In this document: piece after piece, positions 1 to 8,443 of the stretch
Position numbering within the stretch: the first letter of the stretch is position 1
Layout: every line of letters starts with the position of its first letter
DNA from: Pseudomonas lini
GTDB taxonomy: Bacteria > Pseudomonadota > Gammaproteobacteria > Pseudomonadales > Pseudomonadaceae
Length of the DNA stretch: 64,000 bases
Assembly (NCBI RefSeq): GCF_030812475.1
Contig: NZ_JAUSSR010000020.1
Span: 32,309-96,308, forward strand
Direction: 5' to 3'
Translations under genes and position numbers: made by a program
Notes under the pieces: generated by a model
What the model was told of the DNA's origin: nothing
Databases searched by the model: none
The model's input: the letters and a program-made list of their open reading frames with translations, nothing else

Positions 1-368
1 AACAAGTCATCGGCATTTTCGCTGTCGATCACGTCCAGATAAGTGTTGTTGCCCAAGTCATTGAGCAACAGAAATCCATGTTCGAGGTCTTCGGCATGGA
101 TTTTTGGCACATTTATTCCGGATTTCGCCAGCAGGAAAGCAATATCCACGAAGGGTTTGCAGTTTTCCCTGGGCGGTGGAGCGTCCATCACGATAAAGCT
201 TCTGCCCTCGCCTTCCCAGCGAAAGTAGCGCCGAAAACTCGCGTCGCTACTGGCTGCGGTCAACGTGGCCGGGGGTACGGTTCCCCAGCCTTGTTCTGCA
301 AAGAGGATCGGCAGCTGCTCATCGAGCCAAACTTTCAGGTGTTGCAAACGTACATCTTGGTCAGGCAT
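1..368 (-). CDS. amgK: N-acetylmuramate/N-acetylglucosamine 1-kinase AmgK (C-terminus outside window)
   Basis: Reading the complement from an ATG at 366-368 gives an open frame to the window edge, starting MPDQDVRLQHLKVWLDEQLP and continuing with an aminoglycoside-phosphotransferase-fold N-lobe (SDASFRRYFRWEGEGRSFIV, then a MDAPP motif). In Pseudomonas the kinase divergent from lptD is AmgK, which phosphorylates MurNAc/GlcNAc at C1 in the cell-wall recycling route that bypasses fosfomycin-sensitive MurA. Its partner murU would lie beyond base 1. Only about 122 residues are visible, so the catalytic loop cannot be checked. The name rests on the N-terminal sequence and on the divergent lptD neighbour. 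Confidence 0.85.
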   Translation of the reverse strand, partial: MPDQDVRLQHLKVWLDEQLPILFAEQGWGTVPPATLTAASSDASFRRYFRWEGEGRSFIVMDAPPPRENCKPFVDIAFLLAKSGINVPKIHAEDLEHGFLLLNDLGNNTYLDVIDSENADDL

Positions 369-498
369 TGCAAGGGTCTCCGACGGCGCTAGCCGTCAAG
401 CGGGTCATGCTTTATTATCCAGCATCTTTTTCAGACCATCGAGAGGCGTGCGGCCCACACCGCGGGCAGATGGCACGCAGGAAGCCCGGACTAATAAG

Positions 499-3297
499 AT
501 GGCATTGAAATCCCCCGCGTTTCGTAAAAAATTTCCGTTGTTGGTAACCGGCAGTCTGCTGGCCCTGCAACCATTCGCCACTTCGTTCGTGGTCGCTGCG
601 GAACAGTATGACTGCTCAGTCTCTGCTTCGGGTGCCTGGAACTGTGCGCCAAAATCTCAAGCAGCTGCCTTGCCACCGCGCCCTGTCCATGAGGGCAGCT
701 CTGTCAGCGCGGGCGATGAGACGCCGGCCGATGGCAGCGTCAGCCAGGACACCGGTCCCAAGCCGGTACTTGTGACCGAAGCCAAGGGCCGTGGCCTGAA
801 GTCCCGTAGCGAAGACTACAGTCACCTCGACTGGGTTCCGCGAGAGAAACTCACGGCGGCACAATTGGCTGAAACCGGCCCTTACTGCGCCGGCGCCTAT
901 GTCGAACCGGTTCGTCCCGGCATGACTGACAAGACTCAAAAAAGTGACGCGCCAACCTTTCTCGGCGCCAAGGCCTCTCGCTATAAGCAGGAGGAGCAGG
1001 TCGCTACCCTCGCCGGCGACGTGGTCATGCGTCAAGGCAGCATGCAGGTCGAAGCCGACGAAGCGAATCTCTACCAGGCCGAGAGCCGTGGTGAGCTGAG
1101 CGGTAACGTGCGCGTTCGCGACAACGGCGCACTGATCGTAGGCGACCACGCCGACGTACAACTCGATACCGGCGAAGCCAAGGTCGACAACGCCGAATAC
1201 GTGATGCACAAATCCCGCATTCGCGGCAGCGCGCTGTACGCCAGGCGCGCCGAGAACGCGATCATCCGCCTCAAGGATGGTACGTACACTACCTGTGAAC
1301 CGGACAGCAACGCCTGGCAACTCAAGGGCAACAACATCACCCTGAACCCGGCCACCGGCTTCGGCACCGCGACCAACGTGACACTGCGGGTCAAGGACAT
1401 TCCGGTCCTTTACACGCCATACATCTATTTCCCGATCGATGACCGTCGCCAGTCCGGCTTCCTGCCGCCGACCATCGGCACCGGCACCGATACCGGCTTC
1501 CTGCTGGTCACTCCGTATTACTTCAACCTGGCACCGAACTACGATGCCACGTTGTACCCGCGCTACATGAGCAAGCGCGGCCTGTTGATGGAAGGCGAGT
1601 TCCGCTACCTGACCAAGTCCAGCGAAGGTCAGTTCGGCGCCGCGTACCTCAACGATGACAATACAGATCGCAGTCAGCAGACCGACTACGAAAAAACCCG
1701 CTACATGTACAACTGGCAACACAAGGGTGGCCTCGACTCGCGCGTCTTCACGCAGGTCGACTACACCAAAATCAGCGATCCGTATTACTTCCAGGATCTG
1801 CAGACTGACCAGATCGGCGTGAAAAGCTCTGACTATGTGAACCAGCAGGGTTCCGTCAGCTACCGCGGCGACAGCTACACCGCTCGCGTCAACGCCCAGG
1901 CTTATCAGCTGGCGACCGTATCGAACATCACGCCCTATGATCGTTTGCCGCAGATCACCTTCGATGGTGCCCTGCCCTACCACCCGGGCGGCCTGGATTT
2001 CTCTTATAACACCGAGCTTGTCAGGTTTGACCGGGATCTGAAAAACGGCAACTTCTCGGATGAAAACGGCATTGTCTCTCCGCGCCTGGACACCAATGTC
2101 CAGGGCCTGGCTCGCGCCACCGGCGACCGCCTCAACCTGGCCCCAGCCGTGAGCCTGCCGCTGGAATGGACGTATGGTTTCGTGAAACCAACGCTCAAGT
2201 ATCAGTACACGCAATACCAGCTGGACCTGGACGGCACAGGCAAATCCGACATTGCTGGGCAGAACGCAGAACAGAACCGACTCAACGGTACTTTCGACAG
2301 CAACCAGAACCGTGGCGTGCCAATTGCCAGCATCGACAGCGGCCTGTACTTCGACCGCAACACCCAATGGTTCGGCAAAAACTACCGCCAGACCCTTGAG
2401 CCGCGCCTGTTTTACCTCTACGTGCCGGAAACGGACCAGGAAGACATTCCAGTCTTCGACACCAGCGAATACACCTTCAATTACGCGTCGCTGTTCCGCG
2501 ACAACCGTTTCTCCGGCTCCGACCGAGTCGGCGACGAGAACAAACTGTCGCTGGGCATCACCAACCGCTGGATCGAAGAAAACGGCTTCGAGCGTCAACG
2601 CATCAGCGTCGGCCAGGCCGTCTACTTCAAGGATCGCCAGGTTCAGTTGCCAGGCATCGATGCCAGGACCCGCAAGGATTCACAGGCGGACGTTTCGCCT
2701 TATGCGCTGGAATACGAATACCGCTGGAACCGCGATTGGCGCACCACCGCCGATTACAACTGGGACCCGGACAGCCGCAGCCCTCGCTCGGGCAGCGCGA
2801 TGTTCCACTACCAGCCTGAGGACAACCCGAACAAGATCATCAACGCCGGCTATCGTTATCGCAACGACCAGGTCCGCTACGACCAGAACACCGGTCAATG
2901 GTCGGTGGGCGGCGGTGACTACGGCACTCCGGGTCAACCTGGCTACGTGAAGGACTACTACAAGATCCAGCAGCACGACTTCTCGGTCATGTGGCCGATC
3001 GTGCCGCAATGGAACCTGATCAGCCGCTGGCAGTATGACTACAACCAAAACCGTACCCTGGAAGCCTTCGGTGGCTTCGAGTATGACAACTGCTGCTGGA
3101 AACTGCGCCTGATCAACCGTTACTGGGTCGACTATGACGAGACCAGTCAAGACGCGCCGGAAAACGAAAAAGGCGACCATGGCATCTTCCTCCAAATCGT
3201 TCTGAAAGGTCTCGGCGGCCTCACCGGCTCCAAAGTAGAGAGCTTCCTCGACAAAGGCATCCAAGGTTATCGTGAACGTGAAGACCAAGCTTTCTGA
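499..3297 (+). CDS. lptD: LPS-assembly outer-membrane protein LptD
   Basis: Outer-membrane beta-barrel that, with lipoprotein LptE, inserts lipopolysaccharide into the outer leaflet. The 932-residue protein starts at ATG 499 with a signal peptide (cut expected near residue 34, after FVVAA). An LptA/OstA-like jellyroll follows at roughly residues 150-280 (GDVVMRQGSMQVEADEANLY), then a long barrel rich in alternating aromatic strands. Paired cysteines sit near the N-terminus (Cys39, Cys49) and next to each other late in the barrel (Cys865-Cys866, YDNCCWK). This is the arrangement used for the two long-range disulfides of the family. The frame is open further upstream, but only the 499 start gives a signal peptide. 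It overlaps surA by 26 bases. Confidence 0.95.
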   Translation: MALKSPAFRKKFPLLVTGSLLALQPFATSFVVAAEQYDCSVSASGAWNCAPKSQAAALPPRPVHEGSSVSAGDETPADGSVSQDTGPKPVLVTEAKGRGLKSRSEDYSHLDWVPREKLTAAQLAETGPYCAGAYVEPVRPGMTDKTQKSDAPTFLGAKASRYKQEEQVATLAGDVVMRQGSMQVEADEANLYQAESRGELSGNVRVRDNGALIVGDHADVQLDTGEAKVDNAEYVMHKSRIRGSALYARRAENAIIRLKDGTYTTCEPDSNAWQLKGNNITLNPATGFGTATNVTLRVKDIPVLYTPYIYFPIDDRRQSGFLPPTIGTGTDTGFLLVTPYYFNLAPNYDATLYPRYMSKRGLLMEGEFRYLTKSSEGQFGAAYLNDDNTDRSQQTDYEKTRYMYNWQHKGGLDSRVFTQVDYTKISDPYYFQDLQTDQIGVKSSDYVNQQGSVSYRGDSYTARVNAQAYQLATVSNITPYDRLPQITFDGALPYHPGGLDFSYNTELVRFDRDLKNGNFSDENGIVSPRLDTNVQGLARATGDRLNLAPAVSLPLEWTYGFVKPTLKYQYTQYQLDLDGTGKSDIAGQNAEQNRLNGTFDSNQNRGVPIASIDSGLYFDRNTQWFGKNYRQTLEPRLFYLYVPETDQEDIPVFDTSEYTFNYASLFRDNRFSGSDRVGDENKLSLGITNRWIEENGFERQRISVGQAVYFKDRQVQLPGIDARTRKDSQADVSPYALEYEYRWNRDWRTTADYNWDPDSRSPRSGSAMFHYQPEDNPNKIINAGYRYRNDQVRYDQNTGQWSVGGGDYGTPGQPGYVKDYYKIQQHDFSVMWPIVPQWNLISRWQYDYNQNRTLEAFGGFEYDNCCWKLRLINRYWVDYDETSQDAPENEKGDHGIFLQIVLKGLGGLTGSKVESFLDKGIQGYREREDQAF

Positions 3298-4594
3298 TTG
3301 TCTGCGCCCGCTAATGCTGGGCGCGTTGTTCCTGGGTACCGCGGCTAACGCCTCGGTACAGTCCATAGATAAAGTGGTGGCCATCGTCGACAACGACGTG
3401 GTCATGCAGAGCCAGCTGGACCAACGAGTCCATGAAGTTCAGCAAACCATTGCCAAGCGCGGTGCCGCGGTACCGCCGGCCAACGTGCTGGATCAGCAGG
3501 TGCTCGAGCGCCTGATCGTCGAGAACCTGCAGCTGCAGATCGGTGAACGCTCCGGTATCCGCATTACCGATGAAGAACTGAACCAGGCCGTGGGCACCAT
3601 TGCCCAACGCAATAACATGTCCGTGGACCAATTCCGCGCGGCCCTGACCCGCGACGGCCTGTCCTACGACGAAGCCCGTGACCAGATCCGTCGCGAAATG
3701 ATCATCAGCCGTGTGCGCCAGCGTCGTGTGGCGGAGCGCATCCAGGTGTCCGAGCAGGAAGTGAAAAACTTCCTCGCTTCCGATCTCGGCAAGATGCAAT
3801 TGTCCGAAGAGTTCCGCTTGGCCAACATCCTGATTCCTACGCCGGAAAGCGCCAACTCCGACTCGATTCAGAATGCAGCCAAACAGGCCGACGCGGTCTA
3901 CCAGCAGCTCAAGCAAGGCGCCGACTTCGGTCAACTGGCAATCGCCAAATCCGCCAGCGAAACCGCACTCGAAGGTGGAGACATGGGCTGGCGCAAAGCC
4001 GCTCAACTGCCACCTCCGTTCGATCGCCTGCTCGGCACCATGGCGGTCGGGGACATTACTCAACCGATGCGTACGCCTGGCGGCTTCATCATCCTGAAGA
4101 TCCTCGACAAGCGTGGCGGCGAGACCCAGGTGCGTGACGAAGTGCATGTGCGTCATATCCTGGTCAAGCCTAGCCCGATCCGCGACGAAGAAAAAACCAA
4201 GGCCCTGGCTCAGTCGCTCTACACCCGGATCGAAGCGGGCGAGGACTTCGGCGAACTGGCGAAAAACTTCTCGGAAGACCCGGGTTCCGCCCTCAACGGC
4301 GGCGACCTGAACTGGATCGACCCGAATGCACTGGTTCCCGAGTTCCGCGAAGTGATGGCCAGGACCCCGCAAGGTCAGCTGTCCAAGCCGTTCCAGACCC
4401 AGTATGGCTGGCACGTCCTGGAAGTCCTGGGCCGCCGCGCCACCGATAGCACCAATCAGGCTCGTGAACAGCAAGCGATGAGCGTATTGCGTAACCGCAA
4501 ATATGACGAAGAGCTGCAAACCTGGCTGCGTCAGATCCGTGACGAAGCGTATGTAGAGATCAAACTCCCTGGTGCAGACCAGGCAACGCAGTGA
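3272..4594 (+). CDS. surA: Periplasmic chaperone/peptidyl-prolyl isomerase SurA
   Basis: Periplasmic chaperone that escorts unfolded outer-membrane proteins, including LptD, to the Bam complex. The product begins with a signal peptide (LGALFLGTAANA) followed by the SurA N-terminal helical chaperone domain. Two parvulin (PpiC) domains begin near residues 180 (LSEEFRLANILIP) and 289 (DEVHVRHILVKP). The GTG at 3272 has an AAGG five bases upstream. A second GTG at 3278 (VKTKLSDCL) matches the usual annotated start of the family, so the first two residues are uncertain. It overlaps lptD by 26 bases and pdxA by 4, which implies translational coupling in one operon. Confidence 0.95.
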   Translation: MNVKTKLSDCLRPLMLGALFLGTAANASVQSIDKVVAIVDNDVVMQSQLDQRVHEVQQTIAKRGAAVPPANVLDQQVLERLIVENLQLQIGERSGIRITDEELNQAVGTIAQRNNMSVDQFRAALTRDGLSYDEARDQIRREMIISRVRQRRVAERIQVSEQEVKNFLASDLGKMQLSEEFRLANILIPTPESANSDSIQNAAKQADAVYQQLKQGADFGQLAIAKSASETALEGGDMGWRKAAQLPPPFDRLLGTMAVGDITQPMRTPGGFIILKILDKRGGETQVRDEVHVRHILVKPSPIRDEEKTKALAQSLYTRIEAGEDFGELAKNFSEDPGSALNGGDLNWIDPNALVPEFREVMARTPQGQLSKPFQTQYGWHVLEVLGRRATDSTNQAREQQAMSVLRNRKYDEELQTWLRQIRDEAYVEIKLPGADQATQ

Positions 4595-5580
4595 AACCCA
4601 AACGTTTCGCGCTGACCCCCGGCGAACCGGCCGGCATAGGCCCTGACCTGTGCCTGCTGCTCGCGTCGCAAGCCCAGCCTCATCCCCTGATTGCCATTAC
4701 CAGCCGCGACCTGCTCCTTGAGCGGGCCGCGCAGCTGGGCGTGGTGGTCGACCTGCTGCCGGTTGCACCGGACAGTTGGCCGGATGTACCTGCGCCGGCC
4801 AATAGCCTGTACGTCTGGGATACCCCGCTCAACGCCAGGGTCACTGCCGGGCAACTGGACAAGGCCAATGCGGCGTTCGTCCTGGAAACCCTCACCCGCG
4901 CTGGCCAGGGCTGCCTGGACGGGCATTTTGCCGGCATGATCACCGCCCCGGTGCACAAGGGCGTGATCAACGAATCCGGCATCGCTTTTTCCGGGCACAC
5001 GGAGTTTCTCGCTGACCTGACCCACACCGCGCAAGTGGTGATGATGCTCGCCACGCGCGGATTGCGCGTGGCACTGGTCACCACTCACCTGCCGCTTCGC
5101 GAGATTGCCGACGCAATCACACCGGAACGCCTGGAACGGGTCACGCGAATCCTGCATGCCGATCTGCAAGAAAAATTCGGCATCGCCCGGCCACGCATCC
5201 TGGTTTGCGGGCTCAACCCCCATGCCGGTGAAGGCGGACACCTGGGCCATGAAGAAATCGACATCATCGAACCCACCCTGGAGCGCTTGCGCGGCGAGGG
5301 CATGGACCTTCGCGGCCCCCTGCCCGCCGACACTCTGTTTACCCCCAAATATCTGGAGCACTGCGATGCGGTGCTGGCGATGTACCACGACCAGGGCCTG
5401 CCCGTGCTGAAATACAAAGGTTTCGGCGCGGCAGTCAACGTGACCCTCGGCTTGCCGATCATCCGCACTTCGGTCGACCACGGCACAGCCCTGGATCTGG
5501 CCGGCAGCGGCAAGATCGACACCGGCAGCCTGCAAGTCGCCCTGGAAACCGCCTACCAGATGGCCGAGACCCGTTTATGA
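4591..5580 (+). CDS. pdxA: 4-hydroxythreonine-4-phosphate dehydrogenase PdxA
   Basis: NAD-dependent oxidation of 4-phosphohydroxy-L-threonine, a step in the DXP-dependent pyridoxal phosphate pathway. The product has 329 residues, the usual length. The N-terminal LTPGEPAGIGPD signature, the AFSGHTEFLAD and TTHLPL histidine motifs and the GLNPHAGEGGHLG segment are all present. Start is a GTG inside a GTGA overlap with the surA stop. The 3' end overlaps rsmA by ATGA. This is a compact operon in which translation of each gene probably feeds the next. Confidence 0.95.
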   Translation: MKPKRFALTPGEPAGIGPDLCLLLASQAQPHPLIAITSRDLLLERAAQLGVVVDLLPVAPDSWPDVPAPANSLYVWDTPLNARVTAGQLDKANAAFVLETLTRAGQGCLDGHFAGMITAPVHKGVINESGIAFSGHTEFLADLTHTAQVVMMLATRGLRVALVTTHLPLREIADAITPERLERVTRILHADLQEKFGIARPRILVCGLNPHAGEGGHLGHEEIDIIEPTLERLRGEGMDLRGPLPADTLFTPKYLEHCDAVLAMYHDQGLPVLKYKGFGAAVNVTLGLPIIRTSVDHGTALDLAGSGKIDTGSLQVALETAYQMAETRL

Positions 5581-6395
5581 CCGAGCATTACCAACACCGG
5601 GCGCGCAAGCGTTTCGGCCAGAACTTCCTGCACGACGCCGGCGTTATCGACCGCATCCTGCGCTCCATCCACGCCAAACCCGAAGACCGCCTGCTGGAAA
5701 TCGGTCCGGGCCAGGGTGCGCTGACTCAAGGCCTGCTCGGTAGCGGTGCCCAGCTCGATGTGGTGGAACTGGACAAGGATCTGATCCCGATCCTCAACCA
5801 GCAATTTGCCGGCAAGAGCAACTTCAATCTGCACCAGGGCGACGCGCTGAAGTTCGACTTCAACAGCCTGGGGGCTGCACCGAACAGCCTGCGGGTCGTC
5901 GGCAACTTGCCGTACAACATCTCTACGCCACTGATTTTTCACCTGCTGCACAACGCCAGCCTGATCCGCGACATGCACTTCATGCTGCAAAAGGAAGTGG
6001 TCGAGCGCATGGCCGCAGGTCCAGGTGGCGGTGATTGGGGCCGACTGTCGATCATGGTTCAGTACCACTGCCGGGTCGAGCATCTGTTCAACGTCGGACC
6101 GGGGGCGTTCAATCCGCCACCGAAAGTCGACTCGGCCATCGTGCGCCTGGTCCCTCACTCGGTGCTGCCGCACCCGGCCAAGGATCACAAGCTGCTGGAG
6201 CGCGTCGTGCGTGAAGCCTTCAACCAGCGGCGCAAGACCCTGCGCAATACGCTCAAGCTGCTGCTGAGCAATGCCGAGATCGAGGCCGCCGGTGTCGATG
6301 GCAGCCTGCGCCCCGAGCAGCTCGACCTGGCCGCCTTCGTGCGTCTGGCCGACAAGCTGAGCGAACAGGCCCCGCCAACCCCAGGCGCCGACTGA
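5577..6395 (+). CDS. rsmA: 16S rRNA dimethyladenosine transferase RsmA (KsgA)
   Basis: SAM-dependent methyltransferase that dimethylates the two adjacent adenines (A1518/A1519, E. coli numbering) near the 3' end of 16S rRNA during late 30S assembly. The 272-residue product carries the N-terminal KRFGQNFLHD, the SAM-binding EIGPGQGALT and the catalytic NLPYNIST motif. It overlaps the pdxA stop by four bases. This name refers to the methyltransferase and not to the post-transcriptional regulator RsmA/CsrA of Pseudomonas. Confidence 0.95.
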   Translation: MTEHYQHRARKRFGQNFLHDAGVIDRILRSIHAKPEDRLLEIGPGQGALTQGLLGSGAQLDVVELDKDLIPILNQQFAGKSNFNLHQGDALKFDFNSLGAAPNSLRVVGNLPYNISTPLIFHLLHNASLIRDMHFMLQKEVVERMAAGPGGGDWGRLSIMVQYHCRVEHLFNVGPGAFNPPPKVDSAIVRLVPHSVLPHPAKDHKLLERVVREAFNQRRKTLRNTLKLLLSNAEIEAAGVDGSLRPEQLDLAAFVRLADKLSEQAPPTPGAD

Positions 6396-6410
6396 CAAGC
6401 GATAAGCGTG

Positions 6411-6453
6411 ATCGGGTAGGACACCAGCCTTCATGTCTGGTTTACTACCCGAT
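6411..6453 (+). terminator. Hairpin between rsmA and apaG
   Basis: A 9-bp inverted repeat (ATCGGGTAG at 6411-6419, CTACCCGAT at 6445-6453) encloses a smaller CCAG/CTGG stem. No T-run follows, so it may be an mRNA-stabilising or processing hairpin, or a weak terminator, rather than a true intrinsic terminator. Confidence 0.4.
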
Positions 6454-6518
6454 ACTTGGCCTAGACTGAGATCCATCAGCTACGCCCCGCGTCCCGCTTC
6501 GTTTTTAAGGCCTCTTGC

Positions 6519-6899
6519 ATGTCCGATCCTCGTTATCAGGTCGACGTCAGCGTCGTCACCCGCTATCTGGCAGAACAATCGCAACCCGAGCAATCCCGCT
6601 TTGCCTTTGCCTACACCATTACTGTGCACAATAACGGCGAGTTACCGGCCAAGCTGCTGTCGCGGCACTGGGTGATCACCGATGGCGACGGGCATGTCGA
6701 AGAAGTGCGCGGAGCCGGCGTGGTTGGCCAGCAGCCGTTGATCGAAGCGGGAGAAAGCCATACCTACACTAGCGGCACCGTCATGACCTCCAAGGTCGGT
6801 ACGATGCAAGGCTCTTATGAGATGGTCGCCGCCGACGGCAAACACTTCGACGCCATCATCGCTCCATTCCGCCTGGCGGTGCCCGGAGCACTGCACTGA
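6519..6899 (+). CDS. apaG: ApaG (DUF525) protein
   Basis: Small beta-sandwich protein of the ApaG/DUF525 family, 126 residues, the standard length. Typical blocks are the YQVDVSVVTRYL start, YTITVHNNGE and the YTSGTVMTSKVGTMQGSYEM core. Its biochemical role in bacteria is poorly defined; it is linked to apaH, and in some species to divalent-cation resistance. Its last base is shared with the apaH start codon (TGATG), so the two genes are coupled. Confidence 0.93.
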   Translation: MSDPRYQVDVSVVTRYLAEQSQPEQSRFAFAYTITVHNNGELPAKLLSRHWVITDGDGHVEEVRGAGVVGQQPLIEAGESHTYTSGTVMTSKVGTMQGSYEMVAADGKHFDAIIAPFRLAVPGALH

Positions 6900-7783
6900 T
6901 GGCGACCTACGCCGTCGGCGATCTGCAAGGCTGCCTTGAAGCGCTGCAATGTCTGCTCAAGCAAGTTGCCTTCGATCCAGCGAAGGATCGCCTGTGGCTG
7001 GTGGGCGATCTGGTCAACCGCGGCCCGCAATCCCTGGATACTCTGCGCTTCCTCTATAGCATCCGTGAGTCGCTGGTGTGCGTACTCGGCAACCACGACC
7101 TGCACTTGCTGGCAGCCGGTCAGAACATCGAGCGCCTGAAGAAAGCCGACACCCTGCGCGAAATCATCGAAGCACCTGATTGCGCCGAACTGCTGGACTG
7201 GCTGCGCCAGCAAAAGCTCATGCACTACGACGAACAGCGAAATGTTGCGCTGGTGCATGCCGGCGTGCCGCCGCAGTGGTCGCTGCGCAAAGCCCTGAAG
7301 TGCGCTGCCGAGGTGGAAACCGCCCTGCGTGACGACAATCTGTTTCCGGCCTACCTCGATGGCATGTACGGCAACGATCCGGCGAAATGGGACAACGACC
7401 TCAAGGGCATAGCGCGCCTGCGAGTGATCACCAACTATTTCACCCGGATGCGCTTCTGCACCGCCGAGGGCAAACTTGACCTCAAGAGCAAGGAAGGTCT
7501 CGATACCGCGCCGGCAGGGTACAGACCCTGGTTCCAGCACAAGGAACGCAAGACCAAGGGCCTGAAGATCATTTTCGGCCATTGGGCGGCACTCGAAGGC
7601 AAATGCAACGAGCCGGGGATCTCGGCCCTCGACACCGGCTGTGTCTGGGGCGGTGCCTTGACGCTCATGAATGTCGACAGCGGCGAACGCCTGTCTTGTA
7701 AATGCGACGCGCACGGCCATGCCGCCGTGCCGCCAGTCGCCCCACGAATGACCGAACCATCGCCAGCCAGCGCCCCGCGCTAG
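6899..7783 (+). CDS. apaH: Symmetrical bis(5'-nucleosyl)-tetraphosphatase ApaH
   Basis: Hydrolyses Ap4A and related dinucleotides to two ADP molecules, limiting alarmone build-up and Np4 caps on RNA. The 294-residue protein shows the metallophosphatase signature in order: GDLQGC near the start, GDLVNRGP, then LGNHDLH. FGHWAA and DTGC follow nearer the C-terminus. It starts on the final base of apaG. The last 25 or so residues are low-complexity Ala/Pro and vary in the family. Confidence 0.95.
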   Translation: MATYAVGDLQGCLEALQCLLKQVAFDPAKDRLWLVGDLVNRGPQSLDTLRFLYSIRESLVCVLGNHDLHLLAAGQNIERLKKADTLREIIEAPDCAELLDWLRQQKLMHYDEQRNVALVHAGVPPQWSLRKALKCAAEVETALRDDNLFPAYLDGMYGNDPAKWDNDLKGIARLRVITNYFTRMRFCTAEGKLDLKSKEGLDTAPAGYRPWFQHKERKTKGLKIIFGHWAALEGKCNEPGISALDTGCVWGGALTLMNVDSGERLSCKCDAHGHAAVPPVAPRMTEPSPASAPR

Positions 7784-7816
7784 ACTGCGCTTTCAGCCGA
7801 GCCACAGGAGCCCGCC

Positions 7817-8146
7817 ATGAGCGAATTCAAACGTATCCCCCCGCAACAGGCCCAGGCCCTGCGCGAACAAGGCGCAGTCGTGGTCGACGTTCGCGACCCT
7901 GCGACCTTTGCCGCCTTGCACATCAGCGGCTCGAAGCATCTGGACAACCATTCGCTGCATGCCTTCATTCAGGGTGCCGATCTGGATGCACCGACCGTCG
8001 TCGTCTGCTATCACGGTAATTCCAGCCAGGGTGCCGCCGCCTACCTCGTCAGCCAGGGGTTTTCCGACGTCTACAGCATGGATGGCGGATTCGAACTGTG
8101 GCGTGCGACTTATCCTTCGGAAACAGCGCAAGGCACTTGCGAATAA
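7817..8146 (+). CDS. glpE: Thiosulfate sulfurtransferase GlpE
   Basis: Single-domain rhodanese of 109 residues that transfers sulfane sulfur from thiosulfate to cyanide or thiol acceptors in the cytoplasm. The active-site loop is VVCYHGNSSQG with the catalytic Cys64, and the upstream VVVDVRDPATF block is typical. A GGAG ribosome site sits just before ATG 7817. It lies 33 bases downstream of apaH and is probably cotranscribed. Confidence 0.93.
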   Translation: MSEFKRIPPQQAQALREQGAVVVDVRDPATFAALHISGSKHLDNHSLHAFIQGADLDAPTVVVCYHGNSSQGAAAYLVSQGFSDVYSMDGGFELWRATYPSETAQGTCE

Positions 8147-8190
8147 TTTTTTTGTAATGCGCAAGCCCCCGGCCCCCGCGGGTTAGCGAG

Positions 8191-8213
8191 GTGGCAGACG
8201 AACGGTCTGCCAC
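8191..8213 (+). terminator. Perfect 9-bp hairpin after glpE
   Basis: GTGGCAGAC (8191-8199) pairs with GTCTGCCAC (8205-8213) around a 5-base loop. It lies 45 bases after the glpE stop and has no strong T-run (ACAACTAATTA follows). It probably ends the lptD-glpE operon. Apart from this hairpin, I see nothing recognisable in 8147-8443 that could be assigned beyond a likely promoter for prkA. Confidence 0.45.
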
Positions 8214-8443
8214 AACTAATTACGTATCTCGCCTTTACCTCCCAAATAAGCAACTATCCTTAAGCGCAGGCCATCCAAAACAGGGGAGAGCCGGTACACC
8301 GGCGCGCGGATCATCGGGAGTAGCTTTCGGGGCGCCAAGCCTTGAAAGGGTTCTGGGGGGTAAACAGCAACTGCATATCCGGTTGCTGCCAGCATCGACT
8401 GAGTGATCCGGCGTCGGCTCCACGTATCGAGCGAGGTGACGTC

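Noticed and set aside
616..2598. Long 660-codon minus-strand frame inside lptD
   Set aside because: A shadow of the strongly GC3-biased lptD gene; the product is repetitive Val/Ala/Gly-rich with no family pattern.
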